A stretch of 64,000 nucleotides of DNA from Phoronis australis (Eukaryota > Phoronida > Phoronidae), in the NCBI GenBank assembly GCA_002633005.1, contig NMRA01000332.1:302972-366971 (forward strand), written 5' to 3'. Shown here in pieces: positions 28,601-43,600 of the stretch. A model generated the notes under the pieces. That model did not search any database. It was not told the DNA's origin and was given only the letters and a program-made list of their open reading frames with translations. Position 1 is the stretch's first letter, and each line of letters starts with the position of its first letter. The position numbers were made by a program, and so were the translations under genes.

Positions 28601-31600
28601 AGGCAATCTTGCCACGGTGTTTCAGGCTGAGATCACTGCAATTAATAGAGCTGCTCAACTGGCACAACAATATAACACTGAACTTGGCAATCGGCCAATT
28701 TCCATCTTTTCAGATAGCCAGGCACCAATAAAAGCCCTAAAGAAACTAAGGGTAAACTCTCCTTGTGTTAATGCTTGTATTAATGAGCTTAACAAGCTTG
28801 CAATTGAAAGAACCGTCAATATACGCTGGGTCAGGGCCCATGTGGGAACTGATGGCAATGAGAATGCAGACAGACTCGCAAAGATAGGAGCAAGCGTTCT
28901 GCATTTTGTGCCTGAACCTGCTATCCCAGTATCTTACGGATGTTGCAGGATGAGTATACGCAACTGGGTACATACCCAGTCAGCAGCCCAGTGGGCATCA
29001 CTTAACTCCTGCATAGAGACCAAGGAGAATTTTCCCAATGTGATCGAACCAAAAGGTTCAAAAAGCCTTCCGAGTCTAGATAGATTGGGTATAAGACACG
29101 TCATTCAAATTTTGACGGGCCACTGCAACCTAGCCCGACACAGATACATTGCTGGGCATATGGGGAGCCCTGTGTGTCCTGAGTGTGGTACTGACGTAGA
29201 ATCTCCTAACACCTGGTAGACTCTTGCCCAGTTTTTTTATAGGCTAAGGAGCAACCTACTGAATGGCACTGTTACATGCCAACAACATATAGTGCATGGC
29301 AACAAATGGAAACGTCTGTCCGTTTTCCTAAAGGAGGCTGGCAGACTTGAAAACTTTCTTCACGAGGAGCCATAATTGGGGTCTCGTGCCTTTGCTCAGG
29401 TGTTTTGTGCAATGGGCCCAACCATGAGGCCTGTGCACGTGTGATGCACCGCAAATGACATAAGACCACCTGCACTGTTTTTTTTTCAACAATACTAAAC
29501 GACAAAGATCATGAAAAACCAGAAGAGTGGAGAATCCGCAGTTTTCGGTGATGTTCTGTTTGGAGTTCATTGAAACAAAGCATCTGACAAAAGGAAATGT
29601 CATCCACGTTACAAAACTAAAGCAAGAGTTTGAAACCATACTACAGAAAGTTGGAGTGCATGATATCATTATTAGGGTGGGGGATACTAATTGCAGCACA
29701 GGACATAATCTATTCGGGATGCACTCCTATGATGAGATATTATGCTTTAGGTATGACAATCTGCCATTTAACTGAATCTTCTACACGCATTGGTACTCAT
29801 TGGTATTAGACTTCATCAGGTCCGCCTCACAGCTAGCCATATAACAGCGCAACCGGAACGTAGACATGAGAGAACTCAGTCACGGTCTCCTCACATTTAC
29901 TCTATGCATAGCGACCACACTTTGGACCTTGTCGGTTGCGTTTGACAGTCCTTGGCCAGTTAACATGATAAACCACAAGTACGAAGACTGAATTCCCCTG
30001 TCCATCACTTCAAGAAGGCTTTTGTTTCTTCAAAGACAGAGGGAGGGCCGTTTTGAACTTGTCGCGACCCCTCCTATGGTTGCAGGCATGCTGCAAACAC
30101 GCTTGTTTAAAATGGTGTCCTAGTTTAGATGAGTTCTAGCTTTCACTGGTCACCACACAGATTCCCTTAGCCCCTCCCGGCAACTTTTATGATGCCTATT
30201 CAGCACACCCTTTGTATTGAGGTAGACCTGAGCTAATGAAGTGAAAAGGTCAATATAGATTTTTACATGGCGATGTCATTATCCCCCTTTATCTAGAGCC
30301 CCAGTGAATTTTGGAGAATTATCGCCCGAGGGGCGTCAGCCCCGAGGGTGATAATTCTCCAAAATCTAGGAGGGCTCTAGATAACGGGGGATAACGACTG
30401 GGAACATGTAATAATCTGTTTATACCACATACTGAAAGAGAAACATTGCAATGAATCGATCTACCTTACTCGACTCGCCTTTGTAACTACTTTCTATGTC
30501 AGAGACCTGGGGTCGGAGGTCGTGACCTTTTAAGAAAAGCTATTTTGTCAAATATTGCTTATACTCAAAACCAATTGCAAATTTAAACAAAACAGAAATA
30601 AAGTGAATCTATAAATTTAGGTTTAGCAACTATTATAGCTTACTACACATTTTATCACGCTAAGCTTCAACCGGAAAAATATCGTCTGCTAAAGTAGGTT
30701 ACCACTAGTAACTGACTATAATGCTCAAGTCAAAGGATCCCAACGACACGATACTCGCATTCAAATTGGAAATCGGTGATTTACAAGTGAGAGAACACGA
30801 GAGAAAAATTTCACTGAATTAAAATATCGTTCTTGTGGAAATTATGCATCTTATTTTTCATAGCGTATATCGTAAATGTCAGGGCAATGCCCTTTGCTGA
30901 ACATGTGATTGTTGCGCACAATCATTTAAGTATTCTATTTTCACGTTCGATGACGGCAGCCACCGAGTGGTGTAGTGGTAAAGTCAGTGACTCGAAACTT
31001 TTGAGGACCCAGGGTTCGAATCCGGCCTCGGTTTCCCGCCAAAATGTTATCTCACTAGTGAGATAACTTTATGGGTTATTACAGGCTGTATCTGCCATTC
31101 GAGGCTAATATTGTGGTATAATAGCTTACTGTCTAGACAATCATGGTTGTTATTACACTGAAATTGGTTTTCTCTGGCATTTGCAGTTACAGGCTGCAAC
31201 TGTAGAGAGTAGTTTTAACTTGGTACATTTTAAATATTTCAAAAAGATTAAAAAATTAATTTGTGCTTATCTTAACAAAGAGCTACTTCGCAAAGGCACG
31301 ATGGTTGACATTATGTTTCATGTTTCATTTTTAATACTGTCACTTATTTCTTTCTTAACGCCAACGGGTTGGAATCTTTTTATTTTATGTTTAAACTTGA
31401 TGATGTACCAAAACGATAGATTTTGATCGGCAGTGAAACTTACTTAGTGTAGTTAATGGTGAACCCATCCCTGAACTTTCCAGATTACAGCTACGCTTAA
31501 CATTTCACAGCAAACAAAACTACGTGTGTCATTAGTTCAAATTTAATCTTTATTGGAACTCAAATCATAAAATATACACAAGTGCAAATATGGACAATTA

Positions 31601-34600
31601 CATAACTACCTTAGCTTTAAAGTGGGCACAAGTTAAGTACAACTGTTTCCTGGTCAAAAATCTGGTTAAACGAGATTGAAAGAATGTTAAAATAATAATC
31701 CAAGCGACATCATTAACTCTGATCGGCATTCTGAGTACCAATACGCACAGTCATTTATCTTCAGTTTGTAGTTTTTAGCTTCTTAGTTCATCGATTTTAA
31801 AAAAATTAAAACTATAGGTGGATGTTGATTTTTCCAACTGAATACCACCATGGTTTTGGTTTTTAACGAAAATGCTAATGCATTTTGAAAATTCCCCATT
31901 ATGTACAGGCAGAGATGTTTACTATAGTTTATGGTCAGGTAAGTACTGTGAGTTTTGGGACTTGTTTGCACTGCACCCGACAATGTCGTCTATCCGTCTC
32001 CGGCACCGCACTCTCTCTGATCCTGGTAAAAGCCATTGAAAAGGACGGAGCGGTGAAAATTCCTGCATATCTTTAGCATTGTGTGACTTCCTCGTAAGCG
32101 TATTATTCACGGTATGGATTTTTATACAGCCATGTCATTTCTGGCCATAGTCACAAAACGACTTGAGTTAACTCTGGTCTAGAAGACATACGGTTTTAAC
32201 ATAGGTACAGTAAGTTTAAAGCACTTTAATATTTAATATTTTGTTAAACATCAATCATTTGCCCTTAGATTGCTTGTGTACAGTGGGGCTGTGGCTTAAA
32301 CCTATTTCTAAACAAAAAGACAGGGTTTTACAGGACAGTCTGGTAAAATTTTTGCTTTTTCTTTTAGGCTTTACAGCAGCTCAGAGAGAAGTCTTTTGCC
32401 TGACTTCGTTGACTAAGGAGGGACAAGAAGAGTTATTTGCAGTCGCAGGCCAGCTAAACTATGTGGGTGCATCACTCGAGCATTCCTTGGTTTGTTGGCG
32501 GAAGATCGTGTATAGACTGTACCAGCAACTACTCAGAGTATTTGTAACAGAAATAAAAGGACAGTGCGACATTCGACTTTGGTCGTCATGTCTGTACATG
32601 ATGGGATTGTTGCTGCTGAGAGCCACGAGAGGGTATATGGGGGGCAACATAATGGCAGTACTCCATGCAATGCTGCCTTCGTATTTTGCTTACGAGTGAT
32701 GGTTAATTAGTAAAGATACCTGCTTGTAAAACTAGCCGAGATGGCAGTCCCAGTCGCTTAAAAATCAGCAAATACAACCTCTGTATTAATGTGATTGCTG
32801 CAAAGAAAATTCAAATTAGCACAGGGTCACTGCACCAGTTGAATCCATTCGTCATCCCCTTCGTCATCCCCTTCATAGAAACCCATTTGCCATGGTGAGT
32901 CACTCAGTCTTCTACTGGGGTCTGGCAGACAAAGAGGTGGATATCAAAAGTGGATACTAAACTACTGTAATGGAATTGCCACTAGAGGGCACAGTAGAAG
33001 TCAGAACAGTCCAAAATGGACAATTTGGTGTTGTTTTCCCTTGGATATAATAGTATGAAGACCCTTCAGTGAATGCAAGAACTAAAGCTAGTGGAAGTTG
33101 TAGCATTACAATGTCAGCTAAGACTTGGGATCTAATCTCTGTGCAGGTGTAAGTTCTTACTAAATTATGCAAACGCTATCCTACAGAATGTACGGTACAC
33201 TTGTTTTCACATTATACTGCTTATAGGATACTTAGAATGATTCATAAAGTACAGAATAATTCACCATTTAATATATTGTCCACAACCATTTTTAAACATG
33301 AAAAATTAAAACCTATCCGGCAAGTCAACACACGTGACTTTCCGAATAAAGAAGTCAATTCAGACACGAACTTGGCTTCCCTTGATCAAAACAGCCCGTT
33401 GGAGGTGGGAATTAGGCAGACAACTGCCAGATTTCCAGAAAAAATCATGCAAGGGATTTCGGAGATACAGACTATAGACAGAATCGACTACAATAAAGGC
33501 CAACATACATGTTTGTAAGTGCAAAACAGCTGACTGCTATTTATCTCAGGGACTTACAGATTATCTACAAATTTATTTTGTGCTGCTCAATACCAACACT
33601 TAAGCACCTCATATCTGATATCATTCATTATATATGGGCGGCACACAATGCCAGCTTACATTATCATTATTTATAAACCAATGTCTGTCCCATTTACCTA
33701 ATTTATTGCTGGTAACTAACCCTTTGGGACAGGCAGCAATTATGACACAATGTCCCCAATTTAGGCCACAGTATGGCAGACAACAGAAATTTCATTTTTC
33801 TCATAAACATGGGGTAGCACTTTATAAATGCTTTACCACCTTAAAGTTCAAAACCATAGTAACCATCAGACAATGTTTTGAGTATTTGAAGGCATTCAAA
33901 ATTTGGCTAGAAGTCCTTGGAAAACGCAAAAAAGGAAATTTGGCAATTGTTTTAGAGGCAATTTTACAAGCAGGCATTGACCATGGACCCCCTCAGATGG
34001 TGATGCACTATGCATTGCCAGTTTGCAAGTTCTTTACATCTTGCAACACAGCAGATTATGAAACTCTCAATCTTGCACTAACAGTAATTCCAGACTTGCT
34101 GAAGCTTCACATAAATGCCAGCACCCAAAATCATTAGCAAAATATGTTGTCCCTCACTTATTTCACATGTCCTGAACACATCCACTAAAACAAGAAACTG
34201 TAGGAACACTGCATTTATCCACCTTCACTCTTATCAGGCTTCTATTGTGAGTCAGCATGCGTGAATAATTGGCTGATAAGCCACCTCTGGAGCTACTTTT
34301 GGCTGAATGGATGACCAGGCCATAAAATGATAATTAGCCAAGACCAGTTACTATAATGCTACAAAGAATAATGTCTTGCATCACCTAGCCTTGGTGGAAA
34401 GCTGTACATGTATACTGTATTGGCTCAAACAAACGCTAAGAAAAATTCATTTCACGGGGAGGGGACGCTTGTTGTAGTGAGCCTACGGCAGTTGAAACCC
34501 GGTTTCCCAAACGGGTAAAATCGGAAGCTAGGATTCATCAAATTTACGCTCTGTGACGTATTTGTAGCGTATGACAGCCTTTCTACAAAATTGTGGTGCA

Positions 34601-37600
34601 TTGCTATCAACTTCCGTTGTTAAATTACGATAATTTTTCAAAAAATTGTGCTCATCACAGGGCGAAAACTTGCCGACTGATGCGTCGCTGAATCGCGATC
34701 GTCAATAGGAAAACTTGTACTCTTGAATAAAAATATAGTTTCGACTCAACAAATTACCTGAAATCTTCCTGATGTTTTACAATTTTTAAAGTTCATGTGG
34801 AGTCCAGATTAATTGCGATTAAGTCCAAATGTGCGCTACATCGTACTCCACAACAAGAGAAAAATCTCTGGATGAACACACATGTTGTTGTCACGTGACG
34901 TTTGTTTTGAAGGTCGTCTGTGTATGAGAGTGAGTGAGCGTGCGTGTGCGGGTCATCGACGATAGACTTTTTTGTTACAAAAGGCGGAGGATTATGCAAG
35001 AAAATGGCGTTTACTAGATTGTTTTTCACTTAAACGGCTGTAACGTGCAAGGTGAGTGCTGGTTAACTCACAGATTTTGTGTGCACAGGCCGACTGTCGT
35101 TAGCTCTGCCGTGGAGTATTAATAGTCCAAGGCTCGATCTACATGTTGGGGACGAAATGAACTACCCGGGCTGTGTGAAATTTCTGGGTCTAACGGAGAC
35201 ACTGACGCAGTGGTCAGTCAGATCGCTGTATCAAGACTATAGTCAAAATCCAAATTCGTTTTATCGTGTCCCTGTCAATAATAACGGCATGTTAAAGCCT
35301 TCTTAATTTTCGTACTTCAGGAACATAACAATCACGTGCTTTGTACACATACGCGCACGCCGCAGATCACATCTCGGAAATTGCCGATTTGACGGATGAC
35401 AATGAATGAACACAATGAAATTAACAACGTCGTTTTACAGCTTGTAAGATTCATAATAAACGTATTTTGAATATTGCAATGCATGTGTTCCAAAATCTAA
35501 ATAACTTGGGTCCTATATTTTTGTATTAGTGCGCGCCGAATGAAAGTAATCGTGAGTGTTGCTGTGTTGCAAAATCTCTTATCCTGGGCCGATTTGAAAA
35601 ATTCAAAGTTGTACTCATATTTGTTTTCGCTCCTCTTTTCAAATATTACAGTAAAAACTACGTAAAACTCTCTCCATAAAAAGTACAGTCTGCTAGCTAG
35701 ATTGTAATCAGCTGATCATATCCGCATGAGCGAAGCCAATTATCCTCGCGCGTGACGCGATGACTAGTGCAGCTTGGCGGCATCCCTTTGATCGTAAGCC
35801 GAGCGCGACTCAGCCAAGGTGGATAAATACGTTCTAGTTCAATTTTCCATACCCCACCGTTTACCTTAACCACCGGGGTTAAGAACCAATCTTATTTAGT
35901 GGGAATGTTCATAGCATGGATTAAGGAACTTCCGGTAGGAATTGCTCATCTCACCTTATTCGCTAACAAGTCTGTATCACACTTTTTATGGTATTCTCAA
36001 ATATTGAAACATGATAAAGTTACTTAATTGCTGTTAATTGTCGTTATATGATGGTACCCAGTAGGTCACATTTTGCTAAGTTCGCGCGTAGGCAGTAGGC
36101 GATACTCAGTTACTCAAATTCACATACCCATCTACTACAAAGTCTGAGTATTCAGCTTTGTGACATACCGAGGCAATCACGAAAATGTACATAATTTATT
36201 ATGTACCGAGCAAGTGGATAGCTGTGTATAATAAATGACGCTATAGTTATGTTTCAGTCAAAAGTTTCTTAAAGTTTAGAGAAACATTACACAATAAAAT
36301 CCCACTGGTTTTCCAGAGCATGCACTGTACATAAACTATAAAAACTTTCCTGCAAATGGTAACTGTCCACATATTTTGCACAAAACCAACTTTCCTTTGG
36401 AATGGCTGTTTGTCTTTTTGCAAGTATATGGGAACTTTAGAATACGATTTATGACATCTACAATTACAAGAGCTTGTTTGTATAATGTTTTTAATCATTA
36501 CTTTTTAACCAATTTAACAAAACAGAATTTTACTTGTCTACCATACTGTGTGCTATTAATAAGTGAAAAATTCCCACAATTCTTGTCACCAATAACGTTT
36601 CCATCTTTCATTATCTCTTGATCTTCGATAGAGCATTTGCATTTTCTATTTTGAGTTCACACCTTGTGTTTTTTCTACACTCAATAAATTATAAATATGA
36701 GTTTTTCATTCAGGGCTTGGAGTGAGCCATGACAAAAAGGGGGGAAATTTTCAATGCCCCCAAATACACATTGCAATCTAAACAACCATACCTCAACAGA
36801 TCGAAAGTAAACATTATTATCACAGGATGTGACTGTGTCGTGTTAGCAAAACGCACTCATCTTTACGGTACAGTACTTGACATCTATTTCAGCAACAATA
36901 ATACAGACACAAGGTGTAGCTCATAATGTCAACATGTATTATGCATTTATGCATTAGTTGTCTACAAAATCACACCTTATACAACTGATAGAGATGTTCT
37001 TTCAACTACGACTGACAAAGTTTTTTTACTTACAAGCTGACCTAAACTTCAAAACATAGTACAATAACATCATTACTTCCAAGAAGTAGACGATACTCAG
37101 CAAACAATCAGGTAATGTACACTAGATGTCATCACATCACTTAGCATACAACTAGGACTGACAAATTGTTTTAACTTAATAAAAGTTTCAAAACTTAATA
37201 ACAACACACATCGTACTTGCCAGTGTCAAGCCAATGAATGCATACTTACAAGATGTAGATCATAACGTACACAATTTTGAAATATACACTTTACTAGATC
37301 AAGTAACTTTGGTGCAGCTGACAGTTGCAAGGAATTCTTAGCAATGAAGGCAATTAGATGCAACAAAAGATATTTTTTGAAATTAAAACAATAAAGAAAA
37401 TGATGCAATATTTGCATTGTGACAGAAGCTCATTCTTCATTTGCTGAAGAGGGAGCTATAAAATTATTTTCAGTTCTTATAATTACGATACAAAACTATA
37501 AAAAAATTGAAAACCGATCCAGAGATTATATGGAAAGCCTGAAATACATACATATTTAATTCCAACAAAAAATTAAATTCAACGCAAATGGTAAAAAGTC

Positions 37601-40600
37601 AACACCAAAACCTGTGGCTCATACCCCAATTGTTAGCATGAAAAAATAAAAGTAAAAAAACAACACACTTTTAAAAATAGAATACATCAGTCAAATCAGC
37701 TGATCATATCCGCATGAGCGAAGCCAATTATCCTCGCTCGTGACTCGATGCCTAGAGCAGCTTGCCGGCATCCCTTTGATCGTGAGCCGAGCGCGACTCA
37801 GCCAAGGTGGATAAATACGGTCTAGTTCAATTTTCCATACCCCACCCTTTACCTTAACCACTGGGGTTAGAACCAATCTTATTTAGTGGGAATGTTCATA
37901 GCATGTAACTCATTATTCTGGATTGAGTTTACTAGGCAGTTAACACAACAAGATTACAGCGAAAACTCTTCACTTAGGACCAGTAATAAATTATACAAAG
38001 TTTGACCTGTACCAAAGTTTAGAAATAAGTAATATTGGCTGTCCAAAATTCAAGAATTACGATCAATCGATTGCATTTGATTTAGTCCAGAACAGAAGCA
38101 CGAACTTTAAAATTTGTGCGTAAGTAAATAACAACATATCTATCCAACACTTCGGTTTATTACGATCAACAACAAACGATCAGTCACCTCCATGTTATAC
38201 CCTACAGCTACTCATGAAAATGCTGCTTCAAGGTCTCTTCTCGATAATTATATCAGCCATCAAGTTATAATATTTTCAGGCTCTATTGACTAGTGCAATG
38301 TCGGATATTTCCGAATTAAGATGAATGACAAAATCGTTAGTCCCAATCAACAGAATCAAGAAAAATCAATTTCAGTGTGATTTTCGGTGCGCAAAATTTT
38401 AGAGACATCCCCAACTAACTGGAGAACATACAGCAGACTTTCACACCAAACATTTTTGAAAACTCACTTTCCATTCACAGTTCCAATTATCTCAAAGCTT
38501 TCATTGCTTTATGAGCTAAGCACGCCAGGTGTGCGTGCCGCAAAAAAAATCTTTCTCTCTGTTGGTCTTGATCCAGAAGTTTCGCATAGACCCGACCACG
38601 CCAGATAAATAACCCTTCTAATCTCTCTCTCTCAACAGCAGAGGTATTCTTAAAAAATAATTGCAAGTGTACTGGTAAACCTTGAACCACACATGTGCAG
38701 GCTGGTCAGGTAGGCCCATTTCACTGATTACCTTAAACCTTTCTTATGCTTTATCAATATATAGTTAAAAACGGAGCTGAGGAGCTGGGGACCTAAGGGT
38801 CTAGCAAAGTGCCCCAGTGGGACTTGAACCTCGGCCACCTTGAGTAAAGGCAGCTCACACTAATCCCACTAAACCATACTGAGATTTTTTTTTCACGAAC
38901 ATAATTTCTCAAAAGATGGACAAACTTCATCTTGCACCATAATTCTTTCCCCACAAACATGTATTATGTGAATACGTCAATCTATATATTACAACCATAC
39001 AAAGATCATGCAACACAGAAAAGACCCGTGGTTCAAAAGAAAAATGAGAGTCAAACTTTGGAGCCCGAGAGAAGAAATGTGGGTCACAAGAAAAAATAAT
39101 GAGATGACGAACTTTTGTTGTGAGTCACAATATACAGAACTCATCATTTTGGAAAAAATAACTTTGGAAATACCTTCTTTAAATACATTAATTTTCTTAT
39201 TAATATTAAGGAGTGGTTATTTGAAGCTTGAATGTAAAAACAGTGTTAAAGAATTTTGAAATGCACGGCCCTTAGTTCTAATACACACTGCAATAGATGT
39301 AGTTAGTTCTAATACACACTCCAATAGACCAAGTTAGGTCTAATACACACTGCAATAGACCCAGTTATGTCTAATACACACTGCAATAGATGTGAACAGG
39401 CCCCTCAGCAGGGCCCGTTGCACCACACATCTAACAAAGTCTGGTATTAATCAAACATGAAATAACAAAATGTTGGCATTTTTAAAAGAAAAGATATATT
39501 CATTTCAAAGATGCTTACTCCAACTTTTTTATAAAAACTTCCATTTTTTAGAAAATGGGGAAATTGCATAACATGCAAGAAAACCTGTTTCTGTTGATCT
39601 GCCACAGGCCCTGTTTATATCTGTCAGATAATGCATTGTGCTTGGAATAAAGTAATTTATCCATTTTTGTGCCACTAGTAAACATTTGAACTTCATTATT
39701 TCTCATGTACGAAATGCACTTATGATGCAACTTACCCACATGTATAACACCACTATAGCTGTAGGCTAACACCTATTATATATCTACTTTTAAATAGTAA
39801 ATTTTTATTATTGAAAAATGGCGTATCCTGTTTACTGACTTGTGACCTGAGAGTATGTCATAACCTGGGAGTAATATAGTATTATAGTCCAAGGTCATAA
39901 CCTTTAATACAAACATTCACCTCACATTTATTACCTGTATCAGCACACACAATGTAGTACTGGATGATTGATGTTGTCTACGGTAAAGCTCAGGTGAGCA
40001 ACATTTTCAAGTGAATGTGTCAGTTTACCTATAGCTAACAACCTGCACTAAATCAAAGAACCCAACCTTATCACCCATTGCCTATTTATGTCTTATCTAA
40101 TAGGGCATTGTGCCAGCAATTGTTCATAAAGGGCAACAATTGCTTTCAAAAGAGCCCTTACCTTTTGGTAAATTTAGTTGCTGTTAATTCCCAGGACTCC
40201 AATTTTTGTCTTAGGCCAAAAACATACTTGGTTCTGGTCTGTTTTCCCGGGAGTTGGGTTGTTGGTAGTATTTAATTTTTTCAGTTGCTCACTTTTTCAA
40301 AAGAAGTGGGATTTGTTTCTTTTTTCTTTGCACTGGTCAGTTAGCACTCATGGTGTTTCAAACCTTGCAAAGGTATCATTGTACAGCTTTTCAAAATAAA
40401 AGCAAACATATCAGACACTTATGCTGAAATTGATACAGGTGGGCATTTCCTTTGAGTCAGAGAGCACAGGTTTCAAAATGAGCCAGGATTATAAGAGAAC
40501 CAACTACGATTTTTGGCCTTATCTCTAAACTGAAAAAAAAACGTATCCTAGAACTTTGTTTTCCAGTTTGGCGATAAGACTACTATGCTCTGCAAGACTG

Positions 40601-43600
40601 TTTAGGCTGTTTTAAGTTAAATATTGTTAGTTCACAGAGCATGTAACCTTATCTCAGAACTCAAAAATACAACTTTGATACAGTGGAGTCTGGAGATAAG
40701 GTTAGATGTAGACGAAGGTGTGTGCCTTTGTTCTGAGTGCAGTCTGCACTAAGCAGATGAGAAATATCCTATACTTGATGAGCCCAAAAATAAAGGTACA
40801 TTAGTTTCCAAAATAATTTGACAGAACACTGACAGATGTGCTAAACTTGGATAAACATCTTGCCAGAAATTATTTGGCAGTTTAGTTGGAACTTGTGTCC
40901 TGGGAGTAAAATAGTGTTTCCATGAAACTTTTGTTGGACGTTAATGTGACATTTGTAGCGCATTTATCTGTGTAAAAATGTATTGTTGAGATACACCTAG
41001 AATTGATAGAGATATAAGCAGAAAATAAATAGATATTAAGACGCGGTTTTGAGTGCCAAAACTGCTGAATGAACTTCCAGTGTTGTTCAGTTTACTTTGA
41101 AAACTACCGTACAAGTTTGACCTTGAATCTTGGGGGTCATTATGACCAAAATAGGAGTTATGTAGGACTAGGTTCACATGTGAAAATCTAACAAACACCA
41201 GTACAAAATCGTCTTTAGTTTGTGAAACACCACAAATAATTAAGCATACCAGTTTGGGTTACATGTAGGAGATTAGATTGGGGACATGACTCATGTCTTG
41301 GCATTTTCTGAATAAGTAAATAACTGGCTTCATGAGCAATTCATACTTGATAGCTTTGTGAACAAACTAAAAAATATTTTGTTCAACAAAATACCAGAAC
41401 TGAAGGGCCCGGAGTGTTTGCTCAGTTACAGCCCACTGGGTCCCATTCTAAGAAAACTGACTTAAAGGCGAATGCCACCAGATTTAATTAGTCTTTTTTA
41501 CCATCTTAATCGGTCTATATCTACATCGCCTCTTATACAGTAGACCTCACCTTGCGGAGAGGTGTCGTGTTAACCTGTGAGGAAGGTGAGAAACGACGCA
41601 GCGACGTCAGTGGTTCGTCTGCAGAGTGAATGCCGCTATATTGCGGTGCATCGTGCCCGCTTGTCCGAACTATATGAAGCTGCGAAGAAAGCGGGTATGT
41701 CGTTTTTTCGACTTCCTCGAGAGCCTGAAATGCTTAGGAAGTGGCTCGTGGTAGTGAAGAATGAAAGGTACGCTGTTAATAGCAAGTATGAGGCCGTGAA
41801 ACATCTCCGTGTCTGTGGCCGGCATTTCGTTGACAATGATTTCTCTGACGAATTACGGCTTACCAAAGAACTATCCATCCGTTCCGTAGCCTGTGCATCA
41901 GTGTTCACGGTGCCTCGTCTCTCTTGATCAGTGTATTCCGGTTCGAACTGATATTCTGTGGAACCTAACGATCCTACCCGTGAAGTCTTCGTCGGATGAG
42001 CTCTTGACTAAGTCGGGATTGGCGTCGGGCGAGTTGCCACGTACACGTTTATTATTCTGTGTTCTGTTTCAAAATGAATTATTCTCATCCTAACCAATGC
42101 TTACATAAAACCGAAACAAAGTCTGTCTTATTAGATACAATTTGTAATGTCTTGGAGTGCTCATGAGTGCAAATGTTTTGGGAAGCCAGCAATGAATAAG
42201 CCACTGCCTAAATACCGGCTTTTGATGCTGGCAACAAAGGTAATTGGGGCACCGAGCGCATGCTAATTCAGTGTTGGCTGACAGAAAGCTGTTGTGAAAC
42301 AATTACTTGATTTTATATGATATGGTCACATGTTAGGGGAATCATTATTTAGAAATACAAATAGATCATTCAAATCATTGTTACTGTACAACCTTTGCCC
42401 TGACGGACTGTGGAAGTGGAACCCGACTTCGCGGCCCCCCACAAGTAAGTAGATTTTCAGTTTCGTGGCTAATTCATATAAATAATTACGTACACATTAT
42501 TCCTCCGGCTCACTATTATAGTCTTTTTGTGACTGGAGGTTTAGTTTCCAACTCAAGCTGGTTTATGTTCGTGCCAGTCCCGGCGGCCGTAACGGGCCTC
42601 ATCCGGGTCTGAGCCACTGGCCGGGATAACAAGCGTTTTGCGTGTTTAGAACTAAAAAATCACAAGTATTAACAATACAGATCTAGGTTTTCTTGTCTGT
42701 ATTCCACAGAAGAATATTTGAATTTATCTCCGAACAGACCCCAAACTCCCGGCTGCTACGGGCCTTGGTAAATTGGTCTGCCGAACTTTGTAGGCTATGG
42801 CGTGTCCAAATACCAGTAAATGCGTAACAGCGAAATGAAACAACACGTTTTTATAAGAACTCGGTGTATTTTAAGGATTTTACATCGAAGTTTGATGATT
42901 TATTGGTGTTAAACGATGAATACAGGCAATAAGCCGACACCACTAACCCATGTTTTGAACTGCTGAATGAGACTGCGTGTGAAACCAATTACGTCATTGG
43001 ATAATTTCAACACCTCCGTCTGCCGTCAGGTGTCAGGTAGCGCAACCGAACGTGTCGTTTTCGAGTAGAACTACTCGATCTAAATTGATACAAAATAGGT
43101 TGTTTTTTGAGTGGCATTCTCCTTTAATTTCAGCCAATCTTAAGGTAAAACTTAAATTTGACTCAAGTCCGTTTCAAGAAAGGGACCTTAAGTTTGACTT
43201 AAGTTTTTGACTTAAGTTTTGTGTTTTAATGTGACTGACTTACCAGATGTGGAAGTTTCAGTGTTAGGAAGTTGAGACAAATTTAAGTAAAAAATGACTC
43301 AAGTCCGTTTCTTGGAACGTGGCGTGGACTTTTCCTCAAAATGATGCACCTTTCTTTCATCAAACTTGAAATAGTCTTTGTTATTCAACTTTTCAAATCA
43401 TAACTAGCGTTTTACATTGGAAGTACACCTTAGTTGGGGTTTCTTTTTTAGGCCCCAGTGCTTGTAATAGCCTGCTACTTATGTCCCTTAAAGGAACTAC
43501 AAATCCTGATTCGCATTAGCTAACTTTTGATTTCAGTTTTTGCTTCACACTGAGTGCTCCCCTGTTCAAAGGGGCTGGATTATTTGGGAGATTGGGATTA

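Noticed and set aside
30962-31032. Functional tRNA gene
   Set aside because: A and B boxes are good, but the anticodon arm does not fold properly. Better explained as a SINE head.
35706-37905. LTR retrotransposon with 212-bp LTRs
   Set aside because: No gag-pol coding between the repeats, no TG...CA ends and no target duplication seen.
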